A DNA stretch of 5,435 nt from Dehalococcoidia bacterium (GTDB taxonomy: Bacteria; Chloroflexota; Dehalococcoidia; Dehalococcoidales; G020351185), in NCBI GenBank assembly GCA_030635945.1, contig DAOVXW010000049.1, forward strand, positions 1-5,435, given 5' to 3'. Made by a program: the position numbers and the translations under genes. A model generated the notes under the pieces. It saw nothing but the letters and a program-made list of their open reading frames with translations, had not been told where the DNA came from and made no database searches. Of the stretch, positions 1-4,694 are shown piece after piece (the stretch's first letter is position 1; every line of letters starts with the position of its first letter).

Positions 1-36
1 ACTAAAAAAGGGGCGAGAAATAATTTCCTGCAACAT
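1..36 (-). CDS. N-terminus of an unidentified gene running off the left edge
   Basis: On the minus strand an ATG at 36-34 opens a reading frame that stays open to base 1, giving MLQEIISRPFFS. It is preceded by a near-perfect Shine-Dalgarno (AAGGAGGT at 53-46) with a 9-base spacer. That is the main evidence for a real start, because twelve codons alone prove little. The product cannot be identified from twelve residues. The gene is divergent from the TusA-type gene and the two share the 37-312 intergenic region, so they may be co-regulated. TusA-like genes often sit beside sulfur or selenium transport or redox genes, but nothing visible here assigns such a role. The start is fairly secure and the function is unknown. 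Confidence 0.6.
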   Translation of the reverse strand, partial: MLQEIISRPFFS

Positions 37-45
37 TACCCCCCT

Positions 46-53
46 ACCTCCTT
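46..53 (-). promoter_or_regulatory. Strong Shine-Dalgarno of the left-edge gene
   Basis: Minus-strand AAGGAGGT matches the anti-Shine-Dalgarno at eight consecutive positions and lies 9 bases before the ATG at 36. It decides the call of the truncated gene at the left edge. A minus-strand TTGACA lies at 89-84, but no well-placed -10 follows it at 16-18 bases, so I do not call a promoter there. Confidence 0.65.
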
Positions 54-194
54 CTTGTATAACTTTTTTAATTAAAATCTTTATGTCAAGTTCACGCCCT
101 ATTTTATGACCTGACGCTATATTTTTGTTATCAATATGTTTAATTATCTTCAATCGCTGTCGGTTTTCCCTTTAAGCTATTTCAGTTTGTTTAG

Positions 195-223
195 TTGTCT
201 ACTTTGGTGTATATTGTTACTAT
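195..223 (+). promoter_or_regulatory. Candidate promoter of the TusA-type gene
   Basis: TTGTCT (195-200), a 17-base spacer, then TACTAT (218-223) preceded by TG one base upstream, giving the extended -10 TGTTACTAT. Each hexamer matches the sigma-70 type consensus at four of six positions. The predicted transcription start near 230 falls on the left edge of the perfect inverted repeat at 230-246. The TGn extension recurs in other candidate promoters of this window, which raises confidence a little. Confidence 0.4.
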
Positions 224-229
224 CCGTTT

Positions 230-246
230 CAGTACAGATTGTACTG
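230..246. promoter_or_regulatory. 17-base inverted repeat, candidate operator
   Basis: CAGTACA and TGTACTG form perfect 7-base arms around the 3-base spacer GAT. The site sits immediately downstream of the candidate -10 at 218-223 and 66 bases before the TusA-type start, a typical position for a repressor operator. The regulator is not identifiable. The spacing suits a small dimeric helix-turn-helix protein, and the short spacer makes a stable RNA hairpin less likely. Confidence 0.4.
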
Positions 247-260
247 GCTTTATCAGGCCA
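245..260 (+). promoter_or_regulatory. Small leader hairpin upstream of the TusA-type gene
   Basis: TGGCTT and AGGCCA can pair (five Watson-Crick pairs and one G-U) around the loop TATC, followed by CTTTTAG. It lies in the predicted 5' untranslated region and could be a weak attenuator or an mRNA-stabilising hairpin. The U tract is short, so full termination is doubtful. Confidence 0.2.
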
Positions 261-312
261 CTTTTAGATTAGATTAATAGTGATAGTTTAATACGGAGGA
301 GGTTGCTTAGCT

Positions 313-591
313 ATGACAGAAATTCAGGCGACAGCTCAGCTTGATGTCCTTGGCAAGAAGTGCCCGGAACCGAATATTATGATTAAGGGCAAACTGGATA
401 CAATGAACCCGGGAGATATCTTAGAGGTTATAGGTGACGCGGCAAACAAGAGGAGTATCGAGAGATTTGTTAAGATGAGGGGGCACGAAACCATCAGCGT
501 TACCGAAGATGGCGATGAGTTCAGGTTGCTTATGAAGAAAGCGAAAAAGGAAAAGGGAGACCGGCCATTAGGTACATGTGGATTAAAATAA
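313..591 (+). CDS. tusA: TusA/SirA-family sulfurtransferase
   Basis: A 92-residue cytoplasmic protein of the TusA family, small sulfur carriers that hold persulfide sulfur on a conserved cysteine. The family signature CPxP is visible as CPEP at residues 17-20, within the expected LDVLGKKCPEP context, so Cys17 is the predicted sulfur-carrying residue. A beta-alpha-beta fold fits the pattern LEVIGD at about 37-42 and the amphipathic segments that follow. The C-terminus carries a second cysteine (GTCGLK, Cys89), which is not part of the core motif. The ATG follows GGAGGAGG (295-302) at a normal distance. The gene has its own candidate promoter and a downstream hairpin, so it is probably transcribed separately from the ars-type unit. 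The partner is unknown: tRNA thiolation (TusBCDE), sulfur oxidation and selenium metabolism all use relatives, and none of those genes is in the window. Confidence 0.93.
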   Translation: MTEIQATAQLDVLGKKCPEPNIMIKGKLDTMNPGDILEVIGDAANKRSIERFVKMRGHETISVTEDGDEFRLLMKKAKKEKGDRPLGTCGLK

Positions 592-641
592 TTTAATCTT
601 TTCTCCTACCGCAGACTTTTAGTTTATAGAAACACAGTTCT

Positions 642-675
642 GTCAGGCATATCGTATCGGTGTGCCTGATTTCTT
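642..675 (+). terminator. Rho-independent terminator-like hairpin after the TusA-type gene
   Basis: TCAGGCA (643-649) and TGCCTGA (663-669) form a perfect 7-base stem that can be extended inward and outward by G-U or A-U pairs. It is followed by TTTCTTA. The U tract is interrupted, so termination may be partial. It lies 50 bases after the stop codon and separates the sulfurtransferase from the ars-type unit. Confidence 0.55.
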
Positions 676-682
676 ATACTAT

Positions 683-708
683 ACCTTAAGTTAAGACCTT
701 AAATTAAG
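683..708. repeat. Two tandem 13-base palindromic boxes (CTTAAnTTAAG)
   Basis: ACCTTAAGTTAAG (683-695) is followed directly by ACCTTAAATTAAG (696-708), a tandem duplication with one mismatch. Inside each copy CTTAA-n-TTAAG is an 11-base inverted repeat with a one-base centre, at 685-695 and 698-708. The pair ends 22 bases upstream of the -35 box of arsR, so it is a candidate double operator or activator site. Which protein binds it cannot be seen; the adjacent ArsR is one possibility. Confidence 0.5.
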
Positions 709-730
709 TTATATTTTATCTCTATTAGTA

Positions 731-760
731 TTGACAAAAAGAACAAGGTGGTGTTATTCT
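731..760 (+). promoter_or_regulatory. Promoter of the arsR-arsG unit
   Basis: A perfect TTGACA (731-736), an 18-base spacer, then TATTCT (755-760) preceded by TG one base upstream (extended -10 TGTTATTCT, 752-760). The predicted start of transcription is near 767. The promoter overlaps the possible GTG start at 748, which argues that translation of ArsR really begins at the ATG at 796. The palindromic boxes at 683-708 and the ATGCGCAT palindrome at 771-778 flank it. Confidence 0.6.
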
Positions 761-767
761 TTAGTCA

Positions 768-781
768 TAGATGCGCATATA
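768..781. promoter_or_regulatory. ATGCGCAT-centred palindrome, candidate ArsR operator
   Basis: TAGATGCGCATATA contains the perfect 8-base palindrome ATGCGCAT (771-778), and two further outer base pairs match on each side across one mismatch. It lies at the predicted transcription start between the promoter and the arsR ATG, where an autorepressing ArsR-family protein usually binds. It is an operator by position only. ArsR-family operators vary widely in sequence. Confidence 0.4.
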
Positions 782-795
782 GGGGTATAGTTTCT

Positions 796-1155
796 ATGAA
801 AGAGCTAACAAGAGCCGCACACGCCCTCTCCGACGAAACGCGTGTCCGCATCATCAACCTTATAATGAAACGTGAGTGCTGCGTATGTGAGGTAATGCAG
901 GCACTCAACATTTCGCAGACACGTGCGTCACGCAACCTGAAGATTCTATATGATGCCGGTTTTCTCAATAGGAGAAACGATGGTCTCTTTACTTTGTATT
1001 CCATTAATTCCATGGGTAACAACGATTTTCACACCCAACTGCTGCAGGCGGTCGAAAATGACCTGCAAAGAAACACCGCCGTAAGTAAAGATTTGAAGCG
1101 GCTTGAAAAAGCCAAGCGTGTTGGGCCCGATTATTTAAAAAGAATGGAGAAATAG
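796..1155 (+). CDS. arsR: ArsR-family metalloid-responsive repressor
   Basis: A 119-residue winged-helix repressor, close to the length of classical ArsR (about 117). The core runs from the LSDETRVRIINLI helix (residues 11-23) through ECCVCEV (27-33) and the recognition helix SQTRASRNLKILYDAG (40-55) to the wing RRNDGLFTLYSI (59-70). The CVC pair (Cys29, Cys31) matches the ELCVCDL motif with which E. coli ArsR binds As(III) or Sb(III), and Cys28 is an extra thiol. Metal or organoarsenical binding would release DNA. The frame is open back to a GTG at 748, but that start lacks a Shine-Dalgarno and lies inside the promoter. The ATG at 796 gives the normal family N-terminus, with AGGGG at 781-785 as a modest ribosome site. 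The stop codon abuts the ATG of the next gene, showing translational coupling. Confidence 0.93.
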   Translation: MKELTRAAHALSDETRVRIINLIMKRECCVCEVMQALNISQTRASRNLKILYDAGFLNRRNDGLFTLYSINSMGNNDFHTQLLQAVENDLQRNTAVSKDLKRLEKAKRVGPDYLKRMEK

Positions 1156-2190
1156 ATGGAGTATGCCCTAGAGCTACTTCAAGGTGGTTGGGATGCCCTT
1201 CGTGAATACCTTTCCTTTCATGTCCTTACCTGCCTCATACCAGCCTTCTTTATCGCCGGAGCCATTGCCGTCTTTGTTTCCCAGGGTGCTATTCTTAAAT
1301 ACTTCGGCCCTAAAGCCAACAAGGTCCTGTCTTATGGCGTTGCTTCGGTTTCGGGTACTGTGCTTGCCGTCTGCTCCTGTACCATACTTCCCCTTTTCGG
1401 CGGCATTTACAAAAGGGGAGCCGGCCTTGGACCAGCCATCACTTTTTTGTATGCCGGCCCGGCTATCAATGTGCTTGCCATAATATATTCCGCCCGCCTC
1501 CTAGGATACGATATCGGACTGGCACGGGCTCTGGGAGCAATCGTATTTGCCATAATAATCGGAATTATTATGGCCTGGATTTTCCGCAAGGAAAAAACAG
1601 CCGGTGATGAGCGCGCCTTCGCTAATATTTGTGAAGACCCGTCAGCCAGGAAAATGTGGCAATTACTGCTGTTTTTCGGTTCACTGGTGGGCATCCTTGT
1701 ATTTGCCGCTTCCAAGAACTGGATAATGACCGGCATTATGTTTGCCCTGCTGTTTTTTGTATTATGGCGCTGGTTCACCCGGCAGGATATTGTCTACTGG
1801 ATGAAGGAAACGTGGCGCTTTTTCAAGATGATACTGCCCTGGCTTCTCGGTGGCGTTTTTGTCGCCGGCATACTGACAGTGCTTATCCCTGATGATGTAG
1901 TGGCTGACTGGGTAGGCGGAAATAGCATTCAGGCCAATTTACTGGCATCCGTTTCGGGTATGCTGATGTATTTCGCCACATTGACAGAGGTACCCATTAT
2001 CCGCGCCTTTATGGATCTGGGTATGGGCAAAGGTCCTGCGCTGTCACTATTACTCGCCGGTCCCGCCGTTTCACTGCCCAGTATACTGGTGCTGCGAAAA
2101 ATCATGGGCTGGCGTAAAACACTTATTTATATAGTACTGGTGGTGATTATGGCCACGGTGACAGGTTTCATCTTCGGGCAGATAGTTTAA
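1156..2190 (+). CDS. arsP: ArsP/COG0701-family permease (DUF318)
   Basis: A 344-residue integral membrane protein with roughly eight to ten hydrophobic segments and pseudo-twofold halves. The first half has CSCTILPLF (73-81), GAGLGPAITF (88-97) and GPAINVLA (101-108). The second half repeats the pattern with TLTEVPII (275-282), GKGPALSLLLAGPAVSLPS (291-309). These are hallmarks of the COG0701 permeases. Characterised relatives named ArsP export trivalent organoarsenicals such as methylarsenite; other relatives are annotated as metal efflux proteins. The CSC pair at 73/75, in or near a membrane segment, could bind a thiophilic substrate. The gene abuts arsR with no gap and is followed after 15 bases by a CxxC thioredoxin-fold gene, a pairing commonly seen for this permease family. 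The family is secure. The substrate is inferred from arsR and the arsG-like neighbour. Confidence 0.88.
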   Translation: MEYALELLQGGWDALREYLSFHVLTCLIPAFFIAGAIAVFVSQGAILKYFGPKANKVLSYGVASVSGTVLAVCSCTILPLFGGIYKRGAGLGPAITFLYAGPAINVLAIIYSARLLGYDIGLARALGAIVFAIIIGIIMAWIFRKEKTAGDERAFANICEDPSARKMWQLLLFFGSLVGILVFAASKNWIMTGIMFALLFFVLWRWFTRQDIVYWMKETWRFFKMILPWLLGGVFVAGILTVLIPDDVVADWVGGNSIQANLLASVSGMLMYFATLTEVPIIRAFMDLGMGKGPALSLLLAGPAVSLPSILVLRKIMGWRKTLIYIVLVVIMATVTGFIFGQIV

Positions 2191-2205
2191 AAACTGGAGG
2201 TAAGA

Positions 2206-2460
2206 ATGAAAATAAAGGTTTTAGGTCCAGGCTGTGCCAAGTGCCATAGCCTTGATAAGCTGGTAAGGGAAGTTGTGCAAGAGCTTGAGATAGACGCACA
2301 GGTGGAGTACATCCAGGATATGGGAAAGATTCTGGAGTATCCAATTCTTATTACTCCGGGGCTGGTTATCAACGAAGAGGTAAAGTGTTCGGGAAGCGTG
2401 CCCGCTAAATCAGAAATAATAAAGCTTATCACTAACGCTCTAAATGAAGAGGGTAAATAA
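2206..2460 (+). CDS. Small CxxC thioredoxin-fold protein (redox-active disulfide protein 2 type)
   Basis: An 84-residue cytoplasmic protein of the Thioredoxin_3 / TM0996-MTH895 group. The N-terminal strand MKIKVLGPG leads straight into the redox motif CAKC (Cys10, Cys13), and TPG at 50-52 provides the cis-proline that faces the active site in thioredoxin folds. A third cysteine is at 61. Such proteins usually act as dithiol donors or thiol carriers and are often encoded next to COG0701 permeases, as here. By position it could be the cytoplasmic redox partner of the ArsF/ArsG-like pair that follows (the slot of arsE in arsEFG clusters), but I am not certain it is an ArsE orthologue, so no symbol is given. 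The start is supported by GGAGG (2196-2200) and the 15-base gap to the permease stop. Confidence 0.88.
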   Translation: MKIKVLGPGCAKCHSLDKLVREVVQELEIDAQVEYIQDMGKILEYPILITPGLVINEEVKCSGSVPAKSEIIKLITNALNEEGK

Positions 2461-2503
2461 TGTATTTAAATAATATTTCTTTTAGAAAGGAGGCAATAAT
2501 CTT

Positions 2504-2974
2504 ATGAAAATGAAATTTTCCGTTTTCCTGGCGCTATCACTCTTACTCTTTGCTATTACAGCCTGTGGTAGCTCAACGAATTTTACCAGAACTTCTGCCA
2601 GCCTTCCTCCCGGTCCCCCGGACTTGGTTGAGGTTACCTATTTTTACGAATCCGACGCCTGTTTTTGCCTGGGGTTGGCTTCAGAGTGGATAGATACTAC
2701 TATCACTACCGATTATAACAACGAACTGGACAATGGTAAGCTGACCTATATCCGCCACGACACCCAGGATTCGGCAAGCTCTGACATTATGGTGGAATTT
2801 AACGCAACAACCTACGGCTTTTATATCACCGAAGTCAAGGGTATCGTAAGCAGCACCCGCGCAGTTGGCGGGTTATGGCTGTATACCGATACTACCGGTG
2901 AGAATGAGATGCTAAAGTCCAAGTTTATCGACCTTCTCAAGAGGGAGTTGGATAAGGCACTGGCAGGAGAATAG
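2504..2974 (+). CDS. arsF: ArsF-like thioredoxin-fold lipoprotein
   Basis: A 156-residue protein with a type II signal peptide. A Lys-containing N-terminus and a hydrophobic stretch lead to the lipobox ITAC, making Cys21 the lipidated residue, and a Pro-rich spacer (34-39) follows. The mature domain VEVTYFYESDACFCLG (42-57), then a helix and NGKLTYIRHDTQD (77-89), has the strand-cysteine-helix pattern of the ArsF family, annotated as a nitrophenyl-compound nitroreductase subunit in arsEFG clusters. Most relatives as I recall have CxxC at this place; here it is CxC (Cys53, Cys55), so its chemistry may be altered. It should sit on the outer face of the membrane. The start has a strong ribosome site (AAAGGAGG, 2486-2493), and its stop is one base before the next ATG. 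The family call is from recalled pattern similarity and the neighbouring ArsG-like gene. Confidence 0.7.
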   Translation: MKMKFSVFLALSLLLFAITACGSSTNFTRTSASLPPGPPDLVEVTYFYESDACFCLGLASEWIDTTITTDYNNELDNGKLTYIRHDTQDSASSDIMVEFNATTYGFYITEVKGIVSSTRAVGGLWLYTDTTGENEMLKSKFIDLLKRELDKALAGE

Positions 2975-2975
2975 A

Positions 2976-3689
2976 ATGACAGGTTTATCCGACTTCTTCC
3001 ATAATCTAGCCATAAACAGCACGGTACCGTTGTTCACCGCCCTATTTCTGGGGATTATGTCAGCCCTCGGGCCCTGTACCATGGCTACCAATATTGCAGC
3101 CATAGCCTACATCAGCCAGCGACTGGCAGACCGCAGATTCGCCTTTCTTGCCAGTCTTCTATATTCCCTGGGACGTATGGTTACCTACACGCTGCTGGGA
3201 ATCATTATTATCGGCATTGGCATGGAGGTGCCGGCTATACGCAATTTCCTCGAGGATGTGGGCACATATGTCCTTGGGCCATTGCTTATTATCGCCGGTA
3301 TCCTGATGCTGGTAGCCCATAAGATTTCCTTCGGCGGCGGGGGTAGGCTGGCTACTCTGGGCAAGAAGTTTGCCAACCGTGGTCTCTGGGGTTCCTTTAT
3401 TATGGGTGTTATCTTCGCCCTGGCTTTCTGTCCTTACAGTGCCGTGCTATTTTTTGCCGTGCTTATACCGCTGGCACTAACAACGGATGCCGGTGTGCTG
3501 CTGCCACCCATGTTTGGTATTGGTTCCGGATTTCTGGTGATCTTTTTCGGTATATTGCTTATGGTAAGCATGTCATCCGTATCAAAATGGGTTACCAGCC
3601 TTGGTAAGGCCGAAAAGGTGATGCGCATCGTAATGGCGCTTATTTTTATAGGAGTCGGAATATACTATATGGTGCAGGCTCTTGCCTAA
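2976..3689 (+). CDS. arsG: ArsG-like / CcdA-type membrane protein
   Basis: A 237-residue membrane protein with about six helices, in two related halves like CcdA/DsbD-beta. Each half carries one cysteine beside a proline: GPCTMATNIAAIAYIS (32-47, Cys34) and LAFCPYSAVLFFAVLIPL (149-166, Cys152). CcdA and DsbD use such a membrane pair to pass electrons from cytoplasmic thioredoxin to outward-facing thiols. The PCxxATNIAAI and AFCPYS patterns fit the ArsG family, described as an efflux permease for aromatic aminoarsenicals in arsEFG clusters. A Gly-rich cytoplasmic or surface loop (FGGGGR, 119-124) separates the halves. The gene starts one base after the ArsF-like stop, with AGGAG at 2965-2969, so the two are translated together. 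Whether it exports arsenicals, carries electrons, or does both cannot be told from sequence. Confidence 0.82.
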   Translation: MTGLSDFFHNLAINSTVPLFTALFLGIMSALGPCTMATNIAAIAYISQRLADRRFAFLASLLYSLGRMVTYTLLGIIIIGIGMEVPAIRNFLEDVGTYVLGPLLIIAGILMLVAHKISFGGGGRLATLGKKFANRGLWGSFIMGVIFALAFCPYSAVLFFAVLIPLALTTDAGVLLPPMFGIGSGFLVIFFGILLMVSMSSVSKWVTSLGKAEKVMRIVMALIFIGVGIYYMVQALA

Positions 3690-3711
3690 ATGTATCACAT
3701 TGAAGTATAAT
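3682..3711 (+). promoter_or_regulatory. Candidate promoter of the exported lipoyl protein
   Basis: TTGCCT (3682-3687, inside the last codons of the arsG-like gene), an 18-base spacer and a perfect TATAAT (3706-3711). A second possible pair, TTGAAG (3700-3705) with TATAAA (3724-3729) at 18 bases, overlaps it. The 89-base gap is very AT-rich and has no clear terminator, so the lipoyl gene could be both read through from the ars unit and transcribed on its own. Confidence 0.5.
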
Positions 3712-3778
3712 ATTATATATAAATATAAACATAATCCTATTAGTATTGCTAATCTAAACACACGAGGAGGTTGACGAT

Positions 3779-4477
3779 ATGTCCGGAAAATTAAGAAAAA
3801 AACAAACGGTAACCAGGCGACAGTTCCTGAAAGAAGCCAGCCTGGTAGTGGGTGGGACGGCAATAGCCTCACTGGCGCTTACTTCGGCCTGTGGCTCACC
3901 CGGAAATAGCAGCACTACGACGGGTACTACCACTACTACCAGCACGCCTGTTAATACCACCACCAATACCAGCACTGCCAATACCAGCACACCTACTGCT
4001 ACTACCAGCCTTCCCCCTGCCGAAGGCTTTGTTTATAGCACGCCGAGTGAGCGGCCGCCGTTAATGCCGATACCCGGCTGCACAACGTTTACCGCTACCG
4101 ACCGTTTATATATTGTCGAGCATATGTGGATCAAGCTTGTTGCTGAAAATATCGTTGTCATAGGTATTACCGAAAAAATGTCCGAGTTAATGGACAAGAT
4201 CTATTCATTATATCTTCCGGAAATAGATCACAAGCTTACAAAGGAAGGTTATTTCGGGTATGGCGAGGCGGCCAAGCTTAATGTTGAATTCGTCTCACCT
4301 GTAAGCGGCACCGTACGACAGATAAACAATGAGCTATATATTGACATAGAAATGCATGTTAACAATGATCCGTATGTCAGCGGCTGGATGGTTACGATAG
4401 AGCTAAGCAATCCGGAGGAGTTGGATGAACTGCTAACGCCTCAAGGATATACCGATCTCAATGCTAAGGTTCTTTGA
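3779..4477 (+). CDS. Tat-exported lipoprotein with a GcvH-like lipoyl domain
   Basis: A 232-residue protein in three parts. Residues 1-38 are a twin-arginine signal (TRRQFLK, 12-18), a hydrophobic core and a lipobox-like TSAC, with Cys38 the likely lipidated residue. Residues 39-80 are a Thr/Ser/Asn/Pro-rich linker. Residues about 100-228 match glycine-cleavage H protein: EHMWIKL (114-120), VVIGITEKMSELM (126-138), LPEID (146-150), FGYGEAAKLNVEFVSPVSG (159-177), NNDPYVSGWMVTIELS (195-210). Lys166 (codon 4274-4276) aligns with the lipoylated lysine, with Glu163 three residues before it as in ESVK. Tat export fits a protein modified and folded in the cytoplasm first. No gcvP, gcvT, gcvL or lipoate ligase gene is in the window. 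The other mature cysteine is Cys101. The Shine-Dalgarno is GAGGAGGT (3764-3771). The role is unknown; a redox or arsenical-binding partner of the ArsF/ArsG pair is inferred. Confidence 0.85.
   Translation: MSGKLRKKQTVTRRQFLKEASLVVGGTAIASLALTSACGSPGNSSTTTGTTTTTSTPVNTTTNTSTANTSTPTATTSLPPAEGFVYSTPSERPPLMPIPGCTTFTATDRLYIVEHMWIKLVAENIVVIGITEKMSELMDKIYSLYLPEIDHKLTKEGYFGYGEAAKLNVEFVSPVSGTVRQINNELYIDIEMHVNNDPYVSGWMVTIELSNPEELDELLTPQGYTDLNAKVL
3963..3990 (+). repeat. Short tandem repeat encoding the Thr/Ser/Asn linker
   Basis: CCAATACCAGCAC occurs at 3963-3975 and again at 3978-3990, a 15-base period giving NTSTA-NTSTP in the linker. The wider stretch 3912-4008 is a low-complexity mix of ACC, ACT, AGC and AAT codons. 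Such tracts can gain or lose units by slippage, changing the tether length between the lipid anchor and the lipoyl domain. Confidence 0.6.
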
Positions 4478-4540
4478 TAGTAAGGGTTATATATTAATTA
4501 AAAGGTTGAGGTTGTTTTTTGGTGGGATTAAAGCTAAATG

Positions 4541-4614
4541 CGTCCCTGGAGCGATTCGAACGCTCGACCCGCTGCTTAGAAGGCAGCTGCTCTGTCCAGC
4601 TGAGCTACAGGGAC
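4541..4614 (-). tRNA. tRNA-Arg (anticodon TCT)
   Basis: Read on the minus strand from 4614, the 74 bases fold as a complete cloverleaf: acceptor GTCCCTG/CAGGGAC (7 pairs), TA, D stem GCTC/GAGC, anticodon stem GCTGC/GCAGC with loop CTTCTAA, a 5-base variable region GGGTC, T stem GAGCG/CGCTC with loop TTCGAAT, and discriminator G73 at 4541. The anticodon TCT reads AGA (and probably AGG) arginine codons. The 3' CCA is not encoded (the next bases are CAT), so it must be added after transcription. The gene is intact. It lies 63 bases after the lipoyl-protein stop, in the opposite direction. No integrase or duplicated tRNA end is visible in the window. Confidence 0.96.
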
Positions 4615-4618
4615 ATGC

Positions 4619-4632
4619 TTTTGTATACAAAA
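4619..4632. repeat. 14-base perfect palindrome in the tRNA leader
   Basis: TTTTGTATACAAAA is self-complementary with no central spacer. It covers the predicted transcription start of tRNA-Arg and partly overlaps its -10 box (4631-4636), starting only four bases upstream of the tRNA 5' end. It could be a protein site or simply AT-rich chance. Confidence 0.35.
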
Positions 4633-4660
4633 TGTAACATCAGTCCAAGGGAGAGGTCAA
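4631..4660 (-). promoter_or_regulatory. Promoter of tRNA-Arg
   Basis: On the minus strand TTGACC (4660-4655), an 18-base spacer and TACATT (4636-4631), with TG one base before the -10 (TGTTACATT). The predicted start near 4624 leaves a leader of about ten bases before the mature tRNA. This is a normal arrangement and uses the same extended -10 style as the other candidate promoters here. Confidence 0.5.
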
Positions 4661-4690
4661 GTCAGGCGGCTTTTAAACAGTTATTGACCT
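4654..4690. repeat. Inverted repeat between tRNA-Arg and the COG2426 gene
   Basis: AGGTCAA (4654-4660) and TTGACCT (4684-4690) are perfect 7-base arms, 23 bases apart. The left arm is the -35 box of the tRNA promoter. It lies just past the stop codon of the minus-strand membrane gene. It is not a convincing terminator, because the stem is AT-rich, the loop is long and no U tract follows. It could be an operator, or chance. Confidence 0.25.
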
Positions 4691-4694
4691 ACTG

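Noticed and set aside
37..312. Riboswitch or small RNA in the long intergenic region.
   Set aside because: Only a six-pair hairpin at 245-260 is visible; no recognisable aptamer core or T-box feature was found by eye.
1407..1778. Long antisense reading frame inside the permease gene, and similar antisense frames within the regulator, arsG-like and lipoyl genes.
   Set aside because: They overlap strongly supported genes, lack ribosome sites and family motifs, and follow the codon structure of the sense gene.
722..3748. Identical 12-mer CTATTAGTATTG upstream of arsR (722-733) and of the lipoyl gene (3737-3748), suggesting co-regulation.
   Set aside because: About one shared 12-mer is expected by chance among all position pairs in a window this long, more in AT-rich DNA. 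The two copies also sit differently relative to their promoters.
3912..4008. CRISPR-like or minisatellite array.
   Set aside because: The repeats are short, in frame and code for a Thr/Ser/Asn linker; there are no regular spacers.
3779..4477. Annotation as ordinary glycine cleavage system H protein.
   Set aside because: The Tat/lipoprotein signal and the 40-residue linker place it outside the cytoplasm, and no other glycine cleavage genes are nearby.
4511..4520. T-run GTTTTTT after the lipoyl gene as a rho-independent terminator.
   Set aside because: No stable GC-rich stem precedes it; the sequence before it is AT-rich and does not fold convincingly.
4541..4614. tRNA-Arg as the attachment site of an integrated element.
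   Set aside because: The tRNA is intact, no duplicate of its 3' end occurs in the window, and no integrase, transposase or terminal repeat is visible.
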